This document shows, one piece after another, positions 23,443-33,997 of a stretch of DNA of 64,000 bases (the stretch's first letter is position 1; the number at the start of each line of letters is the position of its first letter). The DNA is from Colias croceus. Taxonomy: Eukaryota; Arthropoda; Insecta; Lepidoptera; Pieridae. The DNA lies in the NCBI RefSeq assembly GCF_905220415.1, contig NC_059564.1:3794501-3858500 (forward strand), in the 5' to 3' direction. Made by a program: the position numbers and the translations under genes. Below the pieces are notes generated by a model, which saw nothing but the letters and a program-made list of their open reading frames with translations, did no database searches and had not been told where the DNA came from.

Positions 23443-23683
23443 TCTAATCTAATATATATTATAAAGGCGAAAGTTTGTAAGGACTAAGGATGTATGGATG
23501 TATGAATGTTTGTTACTCTTTCACGTAAAAACTACTGAACCGATTACAATGAAATTTAGCACACATATAGAGGGTAACTTGGATTAACACATAGGATAGT
23601 TTTTATCCCGGAAATCCCACGGGAACGGGAACTATGCGGGTTTTCCTTTGCAAACGTGGGCGAAGCCGCGGGCGGAAATCTAG
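23443..23683 (+). repeat. Helitron-like repeat (CGCGGGCGAAGCCGCGGGCGG subtype)
   Basis: TC start, 'CTTTCACGTAAAAACTACTG', 'GATAGTTTTTATCCCGGAAA', hairpin GTGGGCGAAGCCGCGGGCGG, and CTAG at 23680-23683. The next Helitron-like element starts immediately after it. Confidence 0.82.
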
Positions 23684-23802
23684 TCTATACATATAATAAA
23701 TCTGTACAAGGGTCAATTCTGTACATTGAAAATATTGAAAAAATAAATAGCAGGGGGTGTTACTGGATCGATACCAAGCCCAAATATGTGATTAAAAAAA
23801 TT

Positions 23803-23835
<33 letters not shown>

Positions 23836-24172
23836 ATGTGAAGGCATCACGTGAAAACTAGCGGTTCGATTTCGATGAAACTTGGTATAATTATACCTTA
23901 TTATCCTGGGCGTAAAATAGGATACTTTTTATCCTGGAAAAATACGTAGAAAAAAATTAATCTTAATTTTTCAGTTTTATCCATAGACGTTGTTCCGTAG
24001 AACCGCGAACACACGTTGCGTATTATTATAGGCCTAGCCGTATTTGGGAATTGGGTCCAATAGATATTTATAAGATGTTATTGTCAGAGGTAGGTACCTA
24101 CTCTAAATGGAGAAATAAACCATCCACGCGAAGACCGACATCCGCGCGGACGGAGTCGCGGGCGGAAGCTAG
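23684..24172 (+). repeat. Longer Helitron-like repeat with (GTCT)n
   Basis: Abuts the previous copy head-to-tail (TC at 23684-23685). It contains (GTCT)n at 23806-23834, 'AGCGGTTCGATTTCGATGAA', 'GGATACTTTTTATCCTGGAA', and ends GTCGCGGGCGGAAGCTAG at 24169-24172 before T. About 490 bp, the longest of this type in the window. Confidence 0.75.
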
Positions 24173-24925
24173 TTTTGAATAATTGAACAAAAACTTGATG
24201 CAAACAAAATTAATTGTCAATTATATCCTGCTTGTGAATTTATATCTACGTATGAACGTGAAAGTTTGTGATGATGGTTGTTTGTTAAGCTTCTATCGCG
24301 GGCCTTGAGCGCAGGGACCGAATCCAGAAATTGCGTAACGAAAAACCTCACGCTCCCCACTCCGACAGGCACGGAGGTGTGACTCACACGTATTTTTTTT
24401 TCTTATAGAATAATCTTTCACGTAAAATTTGCTATTATTATCAATACGTACTTATTATAAAATTTGCTATTGAGATAGATTAAACTGTAGTAAGTAGCTT
24501 ATAGTAATTAATTTATAAGCCGAGTATCGGAGTATTAGTTGCAAAAGCTGCGTCCATCCACTTATAGTACCTAGGTAAGTAAAAAAACAGGCTTTAAATC
24601 CGTTTAAAACCTCAAGAACGGAGTACATTCGCGTTCTAATAATTTAAATAGATAGTCCATCTAGTGAACCGGTTTTATACCACTTTCCAAGTACGTAAAG
24701 GTCGCCGGTTCGATTCCTTGAATATTAAAATGCAGGATAGCTTTGGTAAAGCTCTCTTGAATAAAACGTCCTGAAGAAGGTTTATAAAAATGTGTTATTT
24801 CATTGTCTATTCGTATGATTGTGACTTGTCCACTTAGTTATCAATTTTCAAAAAATAAATTGTGATTTAAAATAATTGTTCGAGTAGTTTATAAGTTAAC
24901 ATTACGTACAAAAATACAAACATTT

Positions 24926-25090
24926 CCTCTTTATAATATTAGTGTAGATTCTACTAATCCTAGATGAATGCAAAAGTTTGTGTGGTATGTATGTTTCTTA
25001 CTTTGAAGAAAAACTACTGGACGGGTTTGGATGAAACTTTGCAGTAAGTACTATAGGTTCTACATCTGAATAACACTGTGGGCAACAGAT
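24926..25090 (+). repeat. Decayed Helitron-like repeat
   Basis: Recognisable 5' segment ('CTACTAATCCTAGATGAATGCAAAAGTTTGTG', then 'GAAAAACTACTGGACGGG') without a clear CTAG end. A similar short remnant lies at 24241-24300. Confidence 0.4.
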
Positions 25091-25377
25091 AATTTAGTAT
25101 AAATATCTTAAAACTTAAGACTTTCTGGCATAAGATGTTTCTATTTGATTATGATCAAACCACACCTTTGCGTGGACTCATCGTGGACTCATGGCGCAAT
25201 TCATGACTTGAACAATTACAGCCAAAACCACGGCCCAAAGCTAGAGGCCCTTTGAAGAAGAAAAATTTCATTTTCTTGTTGTTTATTATGAATATCTAAA
25301 CTTAAAAACTGCGCAACCGATTTCAAAGATTATTTCACCAGTAACTATAATGCTACATTATTTCTGATTGACATATT

Positions 25378-25572
25378 ATCTACACTATAATAATATAAAG
25401 CTGAAGATTTTGTTTATTTGTTTGAACGCGCTAATCTCAGGTACTACTTGGTCCGATTTGAAAAATTCTTTCGGTGTTAGATAGCCCATTTATCGAGGAA
25501 CGCTATAGGCTTATTCACGCTAAGACCAACAGGAGAGGAGCAATGCAGGTGAAACAGCGGAGCACAGCCAGT
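25378..25572 (+). repeat. Helitron-like repeat (TTGAACGCGCTAATCTC subtype)
   Basis: 'TAATATAAAGCTGAAGATTT', 'TTTGAACGCGCTAATCTCAG', 'AAGACCAACAGGAGAGGAGC'; the end has mutated to GCCAGT. Directly followed by another copy in the same orientation. Confidence 0.75.
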
Positions 25573-25751
25573 ATAATACAAAAAATAATCGCAAAATGTG
25601 TTGTGTAAGCGCATAACTCGAATACGGCTGAACCGATTTCGTTCATTCTTTTTTTATAATATTCCTTTAAGTACGAGGATGGTTCTTAATTCTTATGGAG
25701 AGAAAACGTAAACATGTACCTACCACGGGTGAAGCCTGGGCGGATCACTAG
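25573..25751 (+). repeat. Helitron-like repeat (GTACCACGGGCGAAGCC subtype)
   Basis: 'AATACGGCTGAACCGATTTC', 'ATATTCCTTTAAGTACGAGG', hairpin ACCACGGGTGAAGCCTGGG, CTAG at 25748-25751. Abuts the preceding copy head-to-tail. Confidence 0.75.
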
Positions 25752-26040
25752 TTACTTATAGTATCATAGGTTAAACCCGGCAACGCCGCGGCGATTACAA
25801 AATATTCAAGATGGCGGATGTGACATTACTTAGACAAACAGATAAAGTATCGCTAAAAGCTCCATCGCCAGTAAATTGTTTAAACAATCACATTAACTTT
25901 GCACTTGGGAAGTAATGAGGCGTTCACTTAACGAGTTAAGTTAGAAATAAGTTACTATAGATACTTTTACTGTGGATGATAAGTTACTGTACGCGGTTTT
26001 AGATACTTTTACTGTGGAGAAGAAAAATTTAAATGATTAA

Positions 26041-26251
26041 TCTTACTAATATTATAAATGCGATAGTTTGTGAAGATGGATGTTTGTTACTCTTTCTTGC
26101 ACTACTGAACCGATAACAATGAAATTTGGTAAGGCGGTAGTTGAAGACCAATAACAAGACGAAGGCTTTTTTATCCCGGAAATCTTACAGGAACGGGAAT
26201 TATGCGTGTTGTTCTTTGAAAACGCGGACAAAGCCGCGGGAGGATATCTAG
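26041..26251 (+). repeat. Helitron-like repeat (CGCGGGCGAAGCCGCGGGCGG subtype)
   Basis: TC then TTACTAATATTATAAATGCG at the 5' end, 'GAACGGGAATTATGCG', hairpin AACGCGGACAAAGCCGCGGG, CTAG at 26248-26251 before T. Confidence 0.82.
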
Positions 26252-26289
26252 TTATTATCTATAACATTATTATACATCACTCCATTATA

Positions 26290-26457
26290 TTAAAAATCAA
26301 AGTCGCTGTGTCCGTCTCTACGTATGTTTAAATCTTTAAAACTATGCAACGAATTTTGATGCTGTTTTTTTAAATATAGAGTAGTTCAGTATATAGTAGT
26401 TAAGTTCAGTTTGAGTATGTAATTTGGTTAGTTTTAGACACAGCGGGAGAAAAGCTA
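26290..26457 (+). repeat. Helitron-like repeat (AAAGTCGCTGTGTCC subtype)
   Basis: 'CAAAGTCGCTGTGTCCGTCTC', 'TTTAAATCTTTAAAACTATGC', 'TTAGACACAGCGGGAG', CTAG at 26454-26457. Same subfamily as the copies at 1, 30246, 34538 and 41407. Confidence 0.65.
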
Positions 26458-26465
26458 GGTATAAG

Positions 26466-26635
26466 ATCTAGAGTTTGTTGTTTGAACGCGCTAATCTCAG
26501 GAACTTTGGGTCCGATTTGAAAAATTATTTCAGTGTAAGATGGTCAATTTATCGAGGAGGCTATGGGCTAAATACCATCACGCTAAGACCAACAGGAGCG
26601 GAGCAATGCAGGTGAAACCGCGGGGCACATGCTAG
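26466..26635 (+). repeat. Helitron-like repeat (TTGAACGCGCTAATCTC subtype)
   Basis: 'GTTTGAACGCGCTAATCTCA', 'AAGACCAACAGGAGCGGAGC', 'GTGAAACCGCGGGGCAC', CTAG at 26632-26635 before T. It lies 8 bases from the previous copy. Confidence 0.8.
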
Positions 26636-27873
26636 TTAAAAAATATAAATGATTGTTTTGATTGTACGTTTGTTATTTCAATTACACGTAATGACTCGAC
26701 CGATTTGGATGGTACTTAGTACTACATATTTTAATAAGTTTATCCATATATTTGTTAATATTTATCTACGTACTTAAGTTGAAACAAAAATTAAAAATAA
26801 AATACCAATTTATTATTCATTCTGTTATGTTGATTAAGATGACATAACTGACAATGTTCTGATTAAATTAAATAACGTTCGTTCGTTCCTAAGTTTCGGG
26901 TGTACAAACTCACAGATAGATAGGCATATTGTGATATTGTTCTTTTTTTCTGCTTTGTCCATTCATGTTTGTAGAATGAAGTGTAATAAAAAAATAAATA
27001 TTCTAGTCAATTTTTTGTCCCCCTGTAAAACAATTTTTCCTATCTTCCATGCACAGACAACGTTACATTTTAAATGAGTAGATAATTATTATACATGTAG
27101 GTACATGTTCATTTACCTCCTTTTCTCAGCTCAGTCAACCAAAAACGATTAAAACCCAATAAAATAAACTTATTTGTATTCAGCATAATGCCTCATGCTG
27201 CGAGATTCATTGTATCACTGACAAATTATGATTTGAGATATTTAATATAATTTATTTTTATGTTATCTGAATGATATGGACCTCCCGCACGACGCCCAAT
27301 GTCAAATGCAAATAAGTTAATTTTGCTTAACTTAAAATCACTTAGAAGGAAAGAGGTGGAATTTTATATTATAGTTATTACTCATAAGGTGGACGTAAAA
27401 AACGTAGTGATTTAGAAATTAAAGACTTTTTTAACGGATTTTAAACGCGATTTACTCGGAGACTGAGTCTCCCCGTGACCACGCTCGCTGTAAAGTGTTC
27501 GAAACGTCCAGTCCGTTTTATTGATGTTCGTGTATCTCCTCTCTATAAAATTTTTGACTTATAACGAATAAAGAAATGTAGATAAATACAGTGCTAATAA
27601 TTAATAAATGAACTAGGGTATAGCATCAAAATAAATAAATAAATATTTCAGGACAATTTTCACACACGGCACGATCTGATACCATACTAAGCCAGGGTTG
27701 TTGAGGAAGTGCTTATGAGGAAGAGGAGGAGGAAGAGGAAGCGGAAGAGGAAGTGGATGAGGACGAGGATGATAGAAAATTATAATCAAAATTAAAAACT
27801 AAAACCTTTAAAATTATAAATTAAAACAAGACACGAAAACACTCTCCTGTCTGTACATATTGATATTTTTACT

Positions 27874-28085
27874 ACGTGAAATATGCCAATATTGCCCCCA
27901 AAAATACCTTCATACTTTGGCATAATATGGCTTTACACTTAGTAATTAGTATTTGGTGTAAAATAGGTAATATGTCTGACAACACTGCCTCTTGTGTGTG
28001 TCGCTTAATTAAATCAGCAACTTGTTGTATCTCGTCGAATATCATGTGTGATTTCGCGGGCAAAAAATGGTGAAAATTCAAGTGA
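27874..28085 (+). repeat. Diverged partial copy of the inner TA-flanked element
   Basis: Begins ACGTGAAATATGCCAATATTGCC and shares, in order, 'GTATTTGGTGTAAAA', 'ATATGTCTGACAACACTGCC', 'TCGTCGAATATC' and 'GTGATTTCGCGGGCAAAAAA' with 28271-28515. It has a left end but no right end of its own. Confidence 0.7.
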
Positions 28086-28270
28086 TGGTGAAGACTCTAC
28101 TCTACTAGGTTTTGTTCGTATGTAATGTTTGAAAATATCTCGACAAAAGCTTATCCATTTAGGACACTTCTTTACTGGGATAGATTAGGTTTTGTTGAGT
28201 AATATGTATAAACAAAAGCTCATCTATTAGAGTACGACTCGTGACACAAATAGTATACCTACATATAATA

Positions 28271-28825
28271 CCGTGAAATATGCCAACATTGCCCACAAGG
28301 TTATCTTTGCCCCAAGATCAATTCATAAGAAAATTTTTAAATTGCAAAATACCTTAATACTTTGGCAACATTAATAGTATTTGGTGTAAAACAGGTTATA
28401 TGTCTGACAACACTGCCTATTGTTTGTGTCGCTAACTTAAATTAGCAACTTACCGTAACTCGTCGAATATCTTGTGTGATTTCGCGGGCAAAAAATGGTG
28501 AAAATTCAAGTGATAGTTTGTGCATGATGGCTAAAACACAGAATATTTTTACTCATAATATGTTATAAAATAACTTTTGAAGAGTATTTTAATTAATGCT
28601 ATTATTACCACGGAAGGTTGTTTTAAACAAAAGTTACAATGGTGGGCAAAATTACCCAATACTCTAGCGATCTCTATTTGACAACATTGCCCACCATCGA
28701 AAAAAGCTTAGGGTTTGCTACAACAATATATGCACACGATCTAAGAAAAACATATGCTAAGATAAAATACTAACGTTTCTATAGAACATTTTTTGGCAAT
28801 TTGGCAATGTTGGCATATTTCACGG
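28271..28825. mobile_element. TA-flanked inverted-repeat element nested in the hAT
   Basis: Left end CCGTGAAATATGCCAACATTGCC (23 bases) matches exactly the reverse complement of the right end (28803-28825). TA flanks both sides (28269-28270, 28826-28827), as in Tc1/mariner-type MITEs. A half-copy precedes it at 27874-28085. No coding capacity; the short frames on both strands are incidental. Confidence 0.75.
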
Positions 28826-29338
28826 TATACGGGATCGGATCGGCCCGCATCGCGCTGCAGCGAGTGCGTTGCCGTAGATACAGCATCCTCATAAATTTCC
28901 TCTAAATTTTGAGGAAGCGATAGCGGAAGAGGAATTTTTTCTTTTAATTTTTGAGGATGCGGTAACGGTTGAGGAACCCAAAATATTGCGGAACTTCCGC
29001 ATTATGAGGAAGCGGATGAGGAATCCTCAACAACCCTATACTAAGCTTTCGCTTGTGTTATGGAAACCAGATGGCTGATAAACATAAATAATATATAATT
29101 TTAAATAAATACTTATATAGATAATTAACACCCAGACACAGAGCAACATCTATGTTCATCACACAAATATTTGCCCCGGGTGGGAATCGAATCCACGACC
29201 TCTGGCTTGGAAGGCAGGGCCACTGCCAAGTGCAAACCAAGCCAACCGATCACTCAAAATGAAATTACGATTCGGCCAGTGGTTGAAATCAGCTCTATCA
29301 AAAAAAAACTATTCGGCTTTATAATATTTATACAAACA

Positions 29339-29530
29339 CTAGCTGAGCCCCGCGGTTTCACCCGCATTGCTCCGCTCCTGCTGGTCTTAGCGTGATGATA
29401 CATAAGCCTATACCCTTCCTCGATAAATGGGCTATCTAACACTGAAAGAATTTTTCAAATCGGACCAGTAGTTCCTGAGATTAGCGCGTTCAAACAAACA
29501 AACTCTTCAGCTTTATAATATTAGTATAGA
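29339..29530 (-). repeat. Helitron-like repeat (TTGAACGCGCTAATCTC subtype)
   Basis: Minus-oriented. CTAG at 29339-29342, 'GGTGAAACCGCGGGGC', 'AGACCAGCAGGAGCGGAGC', 'TTTGAACGCGCTAATCTCAG' (reverse complement) and 5' TCTATACTAATATTATAAAG. Full length. Confidence 0.85.
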
Positions 29531-29814
29531 TTAAACCATAAAACATAGGAAATAAAAAGCGGAAATAAAACATGCCTTACGTAAATCGTTTAAAAACTAA
29601 AACGATTGAAGAAATCGACTTGCATAATCTACTAATTACTTCTGAACCAAATTACAGTAGCGTGCATGACTATTAACTTTTTATAACATTTCGCAGTTGA
29701 GTAAGTTAGTAAAGTTTAAATTTTTGTTTTATTACTATGGTTTTGATAGTAATGTTATAGAGGGCATTTGATTGTTTTCTTTGTTTTTATAAAATTTTAT
29801 ATATTACTAGCAAT

Positions 29815-29990
29815 ACATATATAAAATTCTCGTATCGCGATGTATGTAGTTAAACTTCTCTTAGACGTCTTGACCGATTTTCATGAAATTTTGTGTGCCA
29901 GTAGGTCTGAGAATCAATATCATACCCCCAAATGATAAGAGTGAGGCAATAATCTAAAATTCTAAACATAATTTCGACGGTATCAATATT
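29815..29990 (+). repeat. Helitron-like repeat relic (CGATTTTCATGAAATTTTGTG subtype)
   Basis: 'CCGATTTTCATGAAATTTTG' and 'AAATGATAAGAGTGAGGCA' recur at 59860-60023, which keeps a CTAG end; here the end is lost. Confidence 0.5.
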
Positions 29991-30001
29991 TTCTCAACTT
30001 A

Positions 30002-30187
30002 TCCATACTAATATTATAAATGCGAAAGTAACTCTGTCTGTCTGTCTGTCTGTTACTCAATCACGACTAAACTACTGAACCAATTTGCATGAAATTTGGT
30101 ATGGAGATATTTTGATACCCGAGAAAGGACATAGGCTACCTTTTATTGCGAAATATGTACCACGGGCGAAGCCGGGGTGGACCACTA
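30002..30187 (+). repeat. Helitron-like repeat (GTACCACGGGCGAAGCC, GTCT subtype)
   Basis: A|TCCATACTAATATTATAAATGC, (GTCT)4, 'ACCAATTTGCATGAAATTTG', 'GAAAGGACATAGGCTACC', hairpin CACGGGCGAAGCCGGGGTGG, CTAG at 30184-30187 before T. Full length and the clearest reference copy of this subtype. Confidence 0.88.
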
Positions 30188-30245
30188 GTTATAATATAAT
30201 CGTGAAAGATTTATCAAAATACCTAGTTTATTAAAGACATTAAGC

Positions 30246-30437
30246 ACTGTTAAACAAAGTCGCTGTAGCTGTCTCTATGTATGCTTAAATCTTTAAAAAT
30301 ACGCAACAGATTTTGATGCGTTTTTGCTTTAATAGATAGAGTGATTCTCGAGGAAGGTATGTCTGTATAAGTATATAATATGTATAATTTATTAGGCTTA
30401 AGACTAAAAAGCATGCGTAGACTCGGGCGGAAAGGTA
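30246..30437 (+). repeat. Helitron-like repeat (AAAGTCGCTGTGTCC subtype)
   Basis: 'AACAAAGTCGCTGTAGCTG', 'ATAGATAGAGTGATTCTCGAGGAAGG', and the end mutated to GCGGAAAGGTAGT. A further short remnant ending GTCGGGCGGATGTCTAG is at about 30640-30815. Confidence 0.6.
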
Positions 30438-31571
30438 GTGTAAAATAAAATAAATTTTCTGACTTATTATATTACATTGCCTTATTCAACCAAAATGACT
30501 GAACAGAAATTCATGTAGTTTTAATTTTTTGTAACAACAATTAACTAACTAAATATTATTTCATACAAATTCCTTGAAACATGTTGTGTTGTTGAGATGT
30601 GTCATACATACATACATGTGTGTTCTTGTTAATGTCATCGCTTTAGAGACCGTAATAACTGACTTTTCTTTAATACTCAAGCTTATAAATAAAGGAGATT
30701 GTAATTTCTATGTTTCTACTCATGCTTATAATTAGTATAAAATATATAATATCTTAGTGCTATAAACTATATAATATATATATATGTATTTCAGGCGAAG
30801 TCGGGCGGATGTCTAGTATAGTATGTTTGTAACAAACTAACATTTTGCAGACGTATTCGAGTTAACAATCATTTAACTTTTAGAGCTCTACAACCAGAAA
30901 ATTTTTGCACGTCCATCCGCTTACTTTCACTAGCATCATCCAATTAGTTATGTTTTAGTTTAATCGTAATCATTTTGGTAACCATACTTTTACATGATTA
31001 TGTGTTTTTAGATATTATTATTTTATTAGAAAGCTACATCACATTTTACATTGGAGTGACATGGTAATATAATAATAACATACGATATTTTTGAGCATAA
31101 ATCTAAATAAGTTATTAGTGATTGAAAGTGATCAATTTATTATTCAACTAATATACTCAACAGATAACTTGTATTACTTAATAATCTATATTGGCTATCA
31201 GTAAAAATCTACATTGTTTATCTTTGAAATATTATCACAATTTAGTCAAATCGAATTAATATCAATACCTCTAAAAATAATGAAAATCTATGTATCTAAT
31301 ACCCTAACCATAACGAGAATAACCCAGTCGCGTGTCTATGGATATCCTGTCAAATATTGAATTATTTTGTTCAAACAGTTTAACTTCAAACGAAACCGAC
31401 GGAAACGCGAAACGAGTTTTGTAACTAACTTTAAACTATGGGAATGCAAACTTTGTATTGTCCCATGCCCCCTTGTGGGGCAAATAATGTATCATGGATC
31501 GATTTTCTTTACGAGAAATTTCAATAATAAATTAATTGTATCTGTAACATCGCTTATTAAATTATGAAAAA

Positions 31572-31800
31572 ATAGCTTTTCACCCGCGGCTTCGCCCGCG
31601 TTTTCAAGGAAAAACCCGCATAGTTTCTGTTCCCGTGGGATTTCCAAGATAAAACCTATCCCATGTGTTAATCTAAGTTACCCTCTATATGTGTGCTAAA
31701 TTTCATTGTAATCGGTTCAGTAGTATTTGCCCGAAAGAGCAACAAACATACACATACACATCCATCCTCACAAACTTTCGCATTTATAATATTAGTAGGA
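31572..31800 (-). repeat. Helitron-like repeat (CGCGGGCGAAGCCGCGGGCGG subtype)
   Basis: Minus-oriented. The end CTA is partly mutated (TAGCTTTTCACCCGCGG), hairpin GCGGCTTCGCCCGCG, 'CCATGTGTTAATCTAAGTTACC', and 5' TCCTACTAATATTATAAATGC. Confidence 0.82.
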
Positions 31801-31922
31801 TGTATTTCTCTAGTTATAATGAAATTAAATAAAATATAATTTTAATGTTATATTTTTACTGACGTAAATAATTTAATAATATTACTCATTCCTACCTTCA
31901 ATCTGAGTTTACCTATAGTCTA

Positions 31923-32132
31923 CTAGCTTTCCACCCGCGGCATCGCCCGCGCAGTCAAAGAAAAATCCGCATAGTTCCCGTTCCCGGATTTCCGGGATAA
32001 AACCTATCCTATGTCCTTTCTTGGGTATCAAAATATCTCTATACCAAATTTCATGCAAATTGGTTCAGTAGTTGAGGCGTGATTGAGTAACAGACAGATA
32101 GAGTTATTTTCGCATTTATAATATTAGTATGA
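31923..32132 (-). repeat. Helitron-like repeat (mixed subtype)
   Basis: CTAG at 31923-31926; the 3' half matches the CGCGGGCGAAGCCGCG subtype and the 5' half matches the GTCT subtype ('TATCAAAATATCTCTATACC'). Two subtypes therefore appear joined in one element, as also at 42300 and 61167. Confidence 0.8.
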
Positions 32133-32449
32133 ATGCCAAAAGGAAAACATTAAAACTACAAGGAAAATTTTACAATTGCTCATACGATGTTACTGGGCAA
32201 TATATTTTGATGACTCAGTATTGTGATTAGAATATTAAGTATCGGTAAAAAACTATATGTGATGTGAATAAATATTAAAGGTGACTAGGTTTTATTGATG
32301 GAAGGAATACCGGAAGTTTAAAGCCTTACGTTATAAAAGTTATCTAAGGAAATAATAAATTTTCAAAGAATAAAACAGAACTTTAATATTTTTTATCATT
32401 TTATTCGGTATTTAGATTAATTATTATTAGAATAGCAATTCGAAGTAAA

Positions 32450-32635
32450 TCCCTACGTAATATAAATGCGAAAGTAACTCTGTCTGTCTGTCTGTTAGGT
32501 ACACTTTCCCGCTTAAACCTCTCTACCGATTTTGATGAAATTTGGCATAGACAATCTTTAGACCCTAAGAAAGAACATAGGCATACCTTTAATTGCGAAA
32601 TATGTACCACGGGCGAAGCCGGGGCGGACCGCTAG
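32450..32635 (+). repeat. Helitron-like repeat (GTACCACGGGCGAAGCC, GTCT subtype)
   Basis: A|TCCC start, (GTCT)4, 'CGATTTTGATGAAATTTGGC', hairpin CCACGGGCGAAGCCGGGG, CTAG at 32632-32635 before T. Confidence 0.85.
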
Positions 32636-32946
32636 TTCCGAATATATTATTAAGGATAGTTTAAAATAGGTTCATTTTCTAAAATGTGGAGCCTCTTAAA
32701 TTGTTAACTTGATGATAATTACAAACTTATACATTCATTTACAATTACAATGCCATAATCTTGAAGATTACTGAGATAAATATGGTTCTGGAGAAATCCG
32801 TCAAGTAGATTTCTTCTCCAACGAGCTTATAATGCAAACATCCCTGGATTGCCTGATAGAGATCGTTACCTAGCGACAAGGTAGCCCTTTGCTGTTTCTG
32901 TTGTCATGTCTTTGTTTTATGTATTTATTTTCAAAGTAATAGAGCA

Positions 32947-33042
32947 TTTTCATTCATTCTTCTTTCACAAACTTTCGCATTTATAGCAGGATAGTTTTCA
33001 TTCATTCTTCTTTCACAAACTTTCGCATTTATAGCAGGATAG
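32947..33042 (+). repeat. 48-bp tandem duplication
   Basis: Two exact head-to-tail copies of a 48-bp unit starting TTTTCATTCATTCTTCTTTC. It lies directly before the SINE pair at 33052. Confidence 0.9.
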
Positions 33043-33051
33043 TTACAGATT

Positions 33052-33244
33052 TGTTTGGGCCCGGCGACGGGCTGCCGCTGATGGGGTCACGGATGAATTC
33101 TACACATACCCGTGGCCCTGTCGCTGATGCGGCTTGACGGAACACAGTGGGGTTTTGGTCGGTAGGAATCCGACATAACCCACGGCCTCTTCCCCGGAGG
33201 CCGTGGGTATCTATGCAAGATTTCCCCATTAAAAAAAAAAAAAA
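33052..33244 (+). repeat. Poly(A)-tailed SINE (family D), younger copy
   Basis: Starts TGTTTGGGCCCGGCGACGGG and ends in a long A run. Exact 15-bp target duplication GGATAGTTACAGATT at 33037-33051 and 33245-33259. It inserted at the 5' edge of an older copy of the same family. Confidence 0.88.
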
Positions 33245-33259
33245 GGATAGTTACAGATT

Positions 33260-33447
33260 CGTCTGCGGACGCGCTTCTATCGAATACCCGCGGCCCCGTC
33301 AATACCTACAGCGGCACGTCGGAACACAGTGGAGTTTAGTCGGTAGGTCCCTGCACTCTGTAGGGTGAGTCCGACATAACCCAGGGCCCTTTCCCCGAGC
33401 GCCCTGGGTAGTGGGTATGCCTAAATGTATTCTCCACTATAAAAAAA
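33260..33447 (+). repeat. Poly(A)-tailed SINE (family D), older copy
   Basis: Diverged copy ('CGAATACCCGCGGCCCCGTC', 'CGGAACACAGTGGAGTTTAG') ending in an A run. Its flanks GATAGTTACAGATT (33246-33259) and GATGGTTACAGACT (near 33450-33463) look like its own aged target duplication. Confidence 0.78.
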
Positions 33448-33465
33448 CAGATGGTTACAGACTGC

Positions 33466-33860
33466 TACCGTATTTTCACACCATTTTTATGTACTCCATT
33501 TGTTATATTTTGAACACTAATTACCTTCACATGTATGTTTGTATGTTATATAATATGTATGTTTAATACTTTATTGTAAACCACTTTAAACGGACAATTA
33601 ATTTAATTCAAACTTGTACACTTATCAAGAATCGATAACAAATCAAAATTTTAATTAATTTCTTCTTGTTTATTAGTTTTTAAAACTATAAACATTTATA
33701 GCTACCGTTGTATTCACACCATTTTATATGTCCCATTTTCTTTTTTTATCCACATACCGTTCAAATGACCGTTTCCACGAATCCGGTCAGAAATGGCTCA
33801 GTAGTTACGGTCGTGAGATGACCCCCAAATATACCGTGTGAAGCTGTGACATCGTGACCG
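33466..33860. repeat. Decayed interspersed repeat
   Basis: GCTACCGTATTTTCACACCATTTT near 33464 recurs as GCTACCGTTGTATTCACACC near 33701, and the middle shares 'ACCACTTTAAACGGACA' with 18110-18240. Class unknown. Confidence 0.4.
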
Positions 33861-33997
33861 TGGGTCAATGTAGAGTCGTAATTGTTGTGGGGTTCCGTAG
33901 CATTATAATTTTTGTACTAGAAATTAGATGTATCTGCGAATTAACAAAATAAGCCACTAACTTGTGAAATAATAAGTTTATTTCTATAGCTCGAAAT

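Larger units (their letters stand above)
27693..29038. mobile_element. Non-autonomous hAT transposon (1.35 kb)
   Basis: Terminal inverted repeats cAGGGTTGTTGAGGA / TCCTCAACAACCCTa (14 matched bases; outermost base C versus T), flanked by the perfect 8-bp duplication TACTAAGC (27685-27692 and 29039-29046). Eight-base duplications and CAGGG-type ends are hAT hallmarks. Subterminal regions are rich in GAGGAAGCGGA-like units (27718-27775 and 28905-29020). No transposase frame is present. A TA-flanked inverted-repeat element sits inside it. Confidence 0.85.
27628..29245 (-). repeat. SINE (family C) split by a hAT transposon
   Basis: The two halves, 27628-27692 and 29047-29245, join seamlessly at TACTAAGC when compared with the intact paralogue at 22053-22265. 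The right half carries the minus-strand tRNA-like head, with B box GATTCGATTCC near 29183-29193 ('GGGAATCGAATCCACGACC' on the plus strand), then 'CACCCAGACACAGAGCAAC'. Confidence 0.82.

Noticed and set aside
23806..23834. (GTCT)n as an independent microsatellite
   Set aside because: It is an internal part of the Helitron-like repeat, and similar tracts sit at the same place in other copies.
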